DNA of 64,000 nt from Malus domestica (taxonomy: Eukaryota > Streptophyta > Magnoliopsida > Rosales > Rosaceae): positions 40,318,501 to 40,382,500 of the forward strand of contig NC_091671.1 in assembly GCF_042453785.1 (NCBI RefSeq), given 5' to 3'. A program made the position numbers and the translations under genes. The notes below the pieces were generated by a model that did no database searches, was not told the origin of the DNA, and worked only from the letters and a program-made list of their open reading frames with translations. Shown in pieces: positions 60,021 to 64,000 of this stretch (position 1 is the stretch's first letter; the number at the start of each line of letters is the position of its first letter).

Positions 60021-60744
60021 TTTTGCTAGTGCCAATTAATTGATTGAACAGTAGCAATCCATTCCATTGTTCTGTATGCAATTCTCAACCATTTATATGA
60101 ATTTTATAAGTGGAACTTGCTTTTTTGGGTAATTGGCCAAGTTTCAAGGGCCTTTGACAATTTTTTAATTGGTTGTGCCGGCACATGATAACACATGGCG
60201 ACCGGAGACGTTGCCGCTTGATGTTGGCCCCTGGTTGCGTAGCTAATCTACTCGCATTGCCGAACAATCAGCTGCCGCAATCATAGGCTTAAGAGACTAA
60301 AATTAAAAAAATTAATTAAGAGCTTTTAGTGTGCAACTTAATCACCTCCTTAATTACGTGCACACATCCACCTTAGTTCCAAGCCAATACTATTATTGTA
60401 TGCTTGTTTGCATGCATTAGAATTACTCCCATTCACGACACTTGTTAATGTATTGGTATTGAAATAATTCTGATTATTAACTTTTATACGTCTGTGACGC
60501 TGAAATATATAAGTTTTATCTCAAAATCCGTAATCTTATGCTTAAAAAATTAAAAATTAATTTGATTATAGGATTACTTGATTCCGCTCATTCTATCACG
60601 AAGCTAATTCTAACTTTTTTGGTACCTTGATTCAAATGGGTAAACATAGTACTATTGTTCCTTTACTCTTCCATCCTTCATCCTTGTGGGTTTCCATGAA
60701 ATTTGACGTAATTTTTCAATCTAATAATCTTGTAATCTTGTTTA
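60021..60744. other. Intergenic DNA
   Basis: AT-rich, with no gene or repeat border recognised after the TTTTGCTAG duplication. Confidence 0.45.
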
Positions 60745-61345
60745 GAGAAATGCTAAGGAGTGACTTTGATGGAGTGCAGAACAATTAATATGATTTCTAC
60801 ATTAAACATGTTGTTGGAGACTTTTCATCTTTCAAAGCCATGTTTTAATTAGATGCCTAGTAACTATAATCATTAGTATTAAGTTATTTATCCTATAAAT
60901 GTAAGGTAGCTTCCTATTTAAAGGGTTTTATATGTAAGATTAAGAAGTCAATTAGTGAATTATAATCAATCTAAGAAGAGAGTTGAGTTTTCTGCTCCTT
61001 AAAATCAAGTGTGAGGTTTAGTCGTGTCGAACGACTCAACGATTAGTGATATGAGTGAATTCGTTGCCACCAGTTGAGTGATTCCCAGGTTTCTATCCCC
61101 ATAGAGATGCGAGTGATTCCGTCCTCCTAGTTGGGCGATTCTCTAGTTGAGCGATTCCCAAGTTATCATCCCTCGTCTCCTGAGACTTCCTGGACCTTTC
61201 TTGCGTTAGACTGGGCGATTCCCTGGTTGAGCGATTCCCAAGTTATCCTCTCCCGAGACTTCCCGGACTTTTTAAGCCTACTGGATTATTAGATAATCCA
61301 TAAAGAATCACATTTTAAAAGAATCTCCTTAGCATTTCTCTCTTG
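60745..61345. mobile_element. MITE (GAGAAATGCTAAGGAG ends) with a larger insert
   Basis: The ends gagaaatgctaaggag and ctccttagcatttctc are perfect 16-bp inverted repeats of the family at 27233-28376. The interior is longer than in other copies and contains an LTR-like tgttggagactttt start (about 60809) and a duplicated phrase gttgagcgattcccaagtta (about 61144 and 61223). The insert borders are not clear. Confidence 0.6.
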
Positions 61346-61733
61346 TTTAATGCAAGTTTATCTATCGAATCTAAGGCATACTCCATACGAATGTAATCTT
61401 CCATTTTCTTTTACCAAAACCAGAAGACCATTCACAAATCACAATCACACAAAAGGAGATGCAGTGACATAAATAGTAATTAAGCGATTGATTAGAGAAT
61501 TAATAATCCCTTTATTGCCAAAGTTAACTAATACATGCTTAAGTCCCTAATCAGATCAGAGGGCAGAGGAACCAGCTATTACCACAGATCATACATATTT
61601 TCCGGCCTAGTCTAAACTCCGAAGAATTCAAACACAGACACGCCGACAGCCCATTCCTCGTACAAACTTTCTCGTATGTTTCAATAAACTACAAGAATTT
61701 TTGTTTTTGTTTTTGTTTCCATCTTTAATTTTA

Positions 61734-62366
61734 TTAATGCTTCTTCAAGAGCGCCGCGCGCAGCTCGGCAGCGTCGATCTTCTCGGCGCCGTTCTCGGGT
61801 CCGTAAACCCCGGTTTTTGGGTCGGGGACCCACGAGACCTTGGAGGTGGAGCCCACCTTTTCTTCACCGGAATTCTTCTTCGCCACGTTTACGCTTCTGG
61901 GAGTAGCAGCACCTCCTCCTCTCACCACGCTCGATGCAACTCCTTGCGAACCCGCCGCATATCCACGTCTGCATTTCCATGAAAAAAACTATCATTAGCA
62001 TTTAATTAATATTAATTTTAAAGGATTAATCACAATTAAAACTAATTACTTTCGGTTCACGTGACTGTCGTGCACCGAAAGTGTTCCGCTTTAAGAAGAA
62101 AACCGAAATTAACAGCCGATTATTTACTAATTAAACAAAGAGGAGAAAAGAAAGATCTTCGCCGGAGAACTGCGGTGGTACATGATTAACTTAAGATACC
62201 GTCACAAAAACATGATTTCTCTCTCTTACGGGGAGAGAAACAGAGATCGAGAACAACAAAACTTGGATTTGATTGTTAGAAATGGTTAGTACCTGGAGAT
62301 AGAGCTAGAGAAACCGTCGACGACGAGAGCAGAGAGAAACTTAGCGTTGGAGAAAGAACGAGCCAT
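61734..62366 (-). CDS. LEA_3 family protein (SAG21/LEA5-like), two exons
   Basis: Exons 62366-62293 and 61968-61734 join at GT/AG sites and give 102 residues. The N-terminus MARSFSNAKFLSALVVDGFS followed by SSSISRRGYAA is basic, Ser-rich and free of acidic residues apart from one Asp, and looks like a mitochondrial presequence, as in Arabidopsis SAG21. The C-terminal family motif is complete: KVSWVPDPKTGVYGPENG then EKIDAAELRAALLKK. Members accumulate in drought, oxidative stress and senescence. The intron position after the Arg codon in front of RGYA is the usual one. The TATA box (ctatataaac, minus strand, about 62567-62576) and an upstream G-box fit stress control. Confidence 0.94.
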
Positions 62367-62565
62367 TGTTTTTTCTTCGGTGACTGAAACTTTTTTAAGA
62401 GATCGGAATCCAAACACCGCTGCAGAAAGCTTAGTAGCAGAGAAAACCTTAACCTTCTACAGCAGCGAGAAGAAACAAGAAGCTTTTTTGCTTCGGCTCT
62501 TTCTTTCTCTCTCTAAAAACTCTCTGTGGAATTGCGAAGATGGTATTAGAGAGAGGGGGAGAAGG

Positions 62566-62576
62566 TGTTTATATAG
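62566..62576 (-). promoter_or_regulatory. TATA box of the LEA_3 gene
   Basis: The minus strand reads cgctatataaacacc about 200 bases before the ATG. The GA-rich stretch between them is a probable leader. Confidence 0.65.
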
Positions 62577-62631
62577 CGGAAGAAAACGAGAGACGCGTGG
62601 ATTCCAAACAAAAGAAAATGCTGTTTAAACG

Positions 62632-62785
62632 GAGAAATTTTTTGTTGTGATCGGCACGAGGTGATATACCATATGTCATTATACAAATAGTGAGATATGT
62701 GTTTTAAAAAATTAATCACTTAGAAAATAAATTTTTTCACTACTTACATAAAAACACGTGGTGTACTATTCGTATTAAATTTCTC
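62632..62785. mobile_element. Palindromic MITE (GAGAAATTT family), copy 3, in the LEA_3 promoter
   Basis: A perfect 9-bp duplication GTTTAAACG flanks it (62623-62631, 62786-62794). The inverted halves carry gaggtgatataccatatgt and acacgtggtgtactatt. It sits about 55 bp upstream of the TATA box and separates the core promoter from the G-box. Confidence 0.85.
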
Positions 62786-62826
62786 GTTTAAACGGAGCAG
62801 AGAGATCGACTGACCTGTAGTTTGTT

Positions 62827-62836
62827 GCCACGTGGG
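62827..62836. promoter_or_regulatory. G-box/ABRE (gccacgtggg) upstream of the LEA_3 gene
   Basis: A CCACGTGG-type palindrome lies about 260 bases upstream of the TATA box, with an aacgtgtg half-site near 62871. Such boxes bind bZIP factors of the ABF type. The link to the LEA_3 gene is inferred from position. Confidence 0.5.
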
Positions 62837-64000
62837 ATTAAAGCAAAAGGCCGTTTCCGTTTGCTTTTGGCAACGTGTGATCGGACGGTTGAGAGGGAGT
62901 GGGGTTGGAGTGGACCGACTTTTCTTTTAACTGAGTCAACGTCAAGAGGTGAGGAAAGGTCCGCGAATTGGAATTTGGAGGGAAGTTTTCCTTTTTAAGT
63001 GTCTGTTTTATTTTCTAATGTGATGTACTATATCGTGTTTTAGGTATACAACAAAATCCCTTTGGTACGAGTGCGGTGTCTCGAATGTTTGAGATAATGG
63101 TCGTTGGATGGAAGGACTTTTATGCATGGTTACTGATCGGTGCAATAGTTATAAGGTTATGTGTAAGTTTTTATTCACATGAAACTACATTATAATTTAA
63201 AATTTTCAATTGTTATATATCTGTATCGTATAAATTGTCTCGTTGTATTCTTAGATGTATTTGTTCCCTTCAACTATAACACATGTTTTTATTAATACAC
63301 AAAAAAGACAGAAAACATAATTATGTTGTGAGTGTAAAATAATAATATTACGACGTGGTACAGATGAAAATAAATTATGAGGCGTACACGTGGTAGGAGA
63401 AGGAAAGAAGAAGTGGTGGCGGAGTTTCTTGGCTGAGTTCTGGAAGGTTTTAAGGCCAAATTGGCCTCGTGAAGTATGGAAAGGTCCAAGTCAAGGGTCT
63501 GTCTTATTAGGAGTCATGACTACTGGTGATGTGAATCATGTGATGACGAAGAAAGTTCCAACTTTTGTCCAATTTGTCTTCGTGGTTACCTATCGTTTTC
63601 TTTTTTCATTTTCCTTTAACAGCTGTGCAAATAAGATGGAAATCAAATTACACAACCTCCACAAATAGCAAATGAACATATTTTAGATTGAGCTCTTCTT
63701 TTAATATTGAGATGAACGAGATTCATTTCAAATCTTTGTGTTCGGAGCGCGGCGATTAACAAAAACAAAGAACATAGAAAAAGAGATCCAGATTATTCAA
63801 GCTTTTGATCAATTGAAGAGTGGTTCAGGTTTCTTGAGGGATAGGCTCTAGATGCAAAAGTTAGGAGTGGATATCAATCTAGATAAAAAGATATGTCGGT
63901 GTTTAATGAAGAAATTTTATAGTAGAATTGTTATACTGTCACACAATTTTACAGTTTACATATACTATAATAAGTGCTTGACTAATTGTCTGTCTTTAAT
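62837..64000. other. Right end of the window
   Basis: No gene is supported. A 92-residue frame (63390-63668, plus strand) with KKKWWRSFLAEFWKVLRPNW and VLLGVMTTGDVNHVMTKK has no family I can name and lacks a clear context, so I leave it unannotated. Confidence 0.4.

Noticed and set aside
63390-63668. 92-residue frame near the right edge
   Set aside because: No recognisable family or supporting promoter was found, although the composition is protein-like.

Overview
The window is AT-rich nuclear DNA of a flowering plant. The genes have plant-style short introns, plant TATA boxes and plant-specific families (DUF538, LEA_3, ATL RING-H2, pectin methylesterase), and long gaps between them are packed with plant transposons. 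The LTR and MITE types remind me of Rosaceae, perhaps the apple/pear group; that is recollection and was not checked.

Positions 1-21,000 form a transposon reef with no intact host gene. It holds an LTR cut by the window edge, a foldback element, a PIF/Harbinger-type element with TTA flanks, a small solo LTR, and an old Ty1/copia element (3828-12278, AAACT flanks, two 385-bp LTRs) that was itself entered by a 2.6-kb hAT-type element with a perfect 8-bp target duplication. Next come a dead pectin methylesterase gene cut by a second copia fragment, a dimeric SINE inside one target duplication, a LINE RNase H relic, another Harbinger-like element, and a palindromic MITE split by a probable 1.65-kb solo LTR.

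Positions 23,000-33,400 carry cell-wall and regulatory genes: a complete two-exon pectin methylesterase with inhibitor pro-domain (23543-25447, +), a stand-alone invertase/pectinesterase-inhibitor protein (29566-30159, -), and an ATL-type RING-H2 E3 ligase (32569-33342, -). A MULE-like element, several MITEs and two LTRs lie between them. Positions 33,400-39,300 are gene-poor, with MITEs and a local tandem duplication.

Positions 39,300-54,300 are gene-rich: a three-exon soluble epoxide hydrolase (+), the four-exon ribosomal protein eL18 gene (-) whose first coding exon is only the ATG, the intronless exocyst subunit SEC15B (+), and three DUF538 secreted-protein genes in tandem (+). The last 10 kb contains MITEs, a second inverted copy of the Harbinger-type element, a poly(A)-tailed retroposon, and a two-exon LEA_3/SAG21-like gene (61734-62366, -) with a G-box/ABRE upstream.

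There is no operon-like linkage. The themes are local gene duplication (PME/PMEI, DUF538) and dense, well-dated nesting of mobile elements. I see no convincing new molecular system; the most distinctive observations are the nested insertions, the dimeric SINE, the antisense frame of the copia element, and MITEs sitting in promoters and introns.
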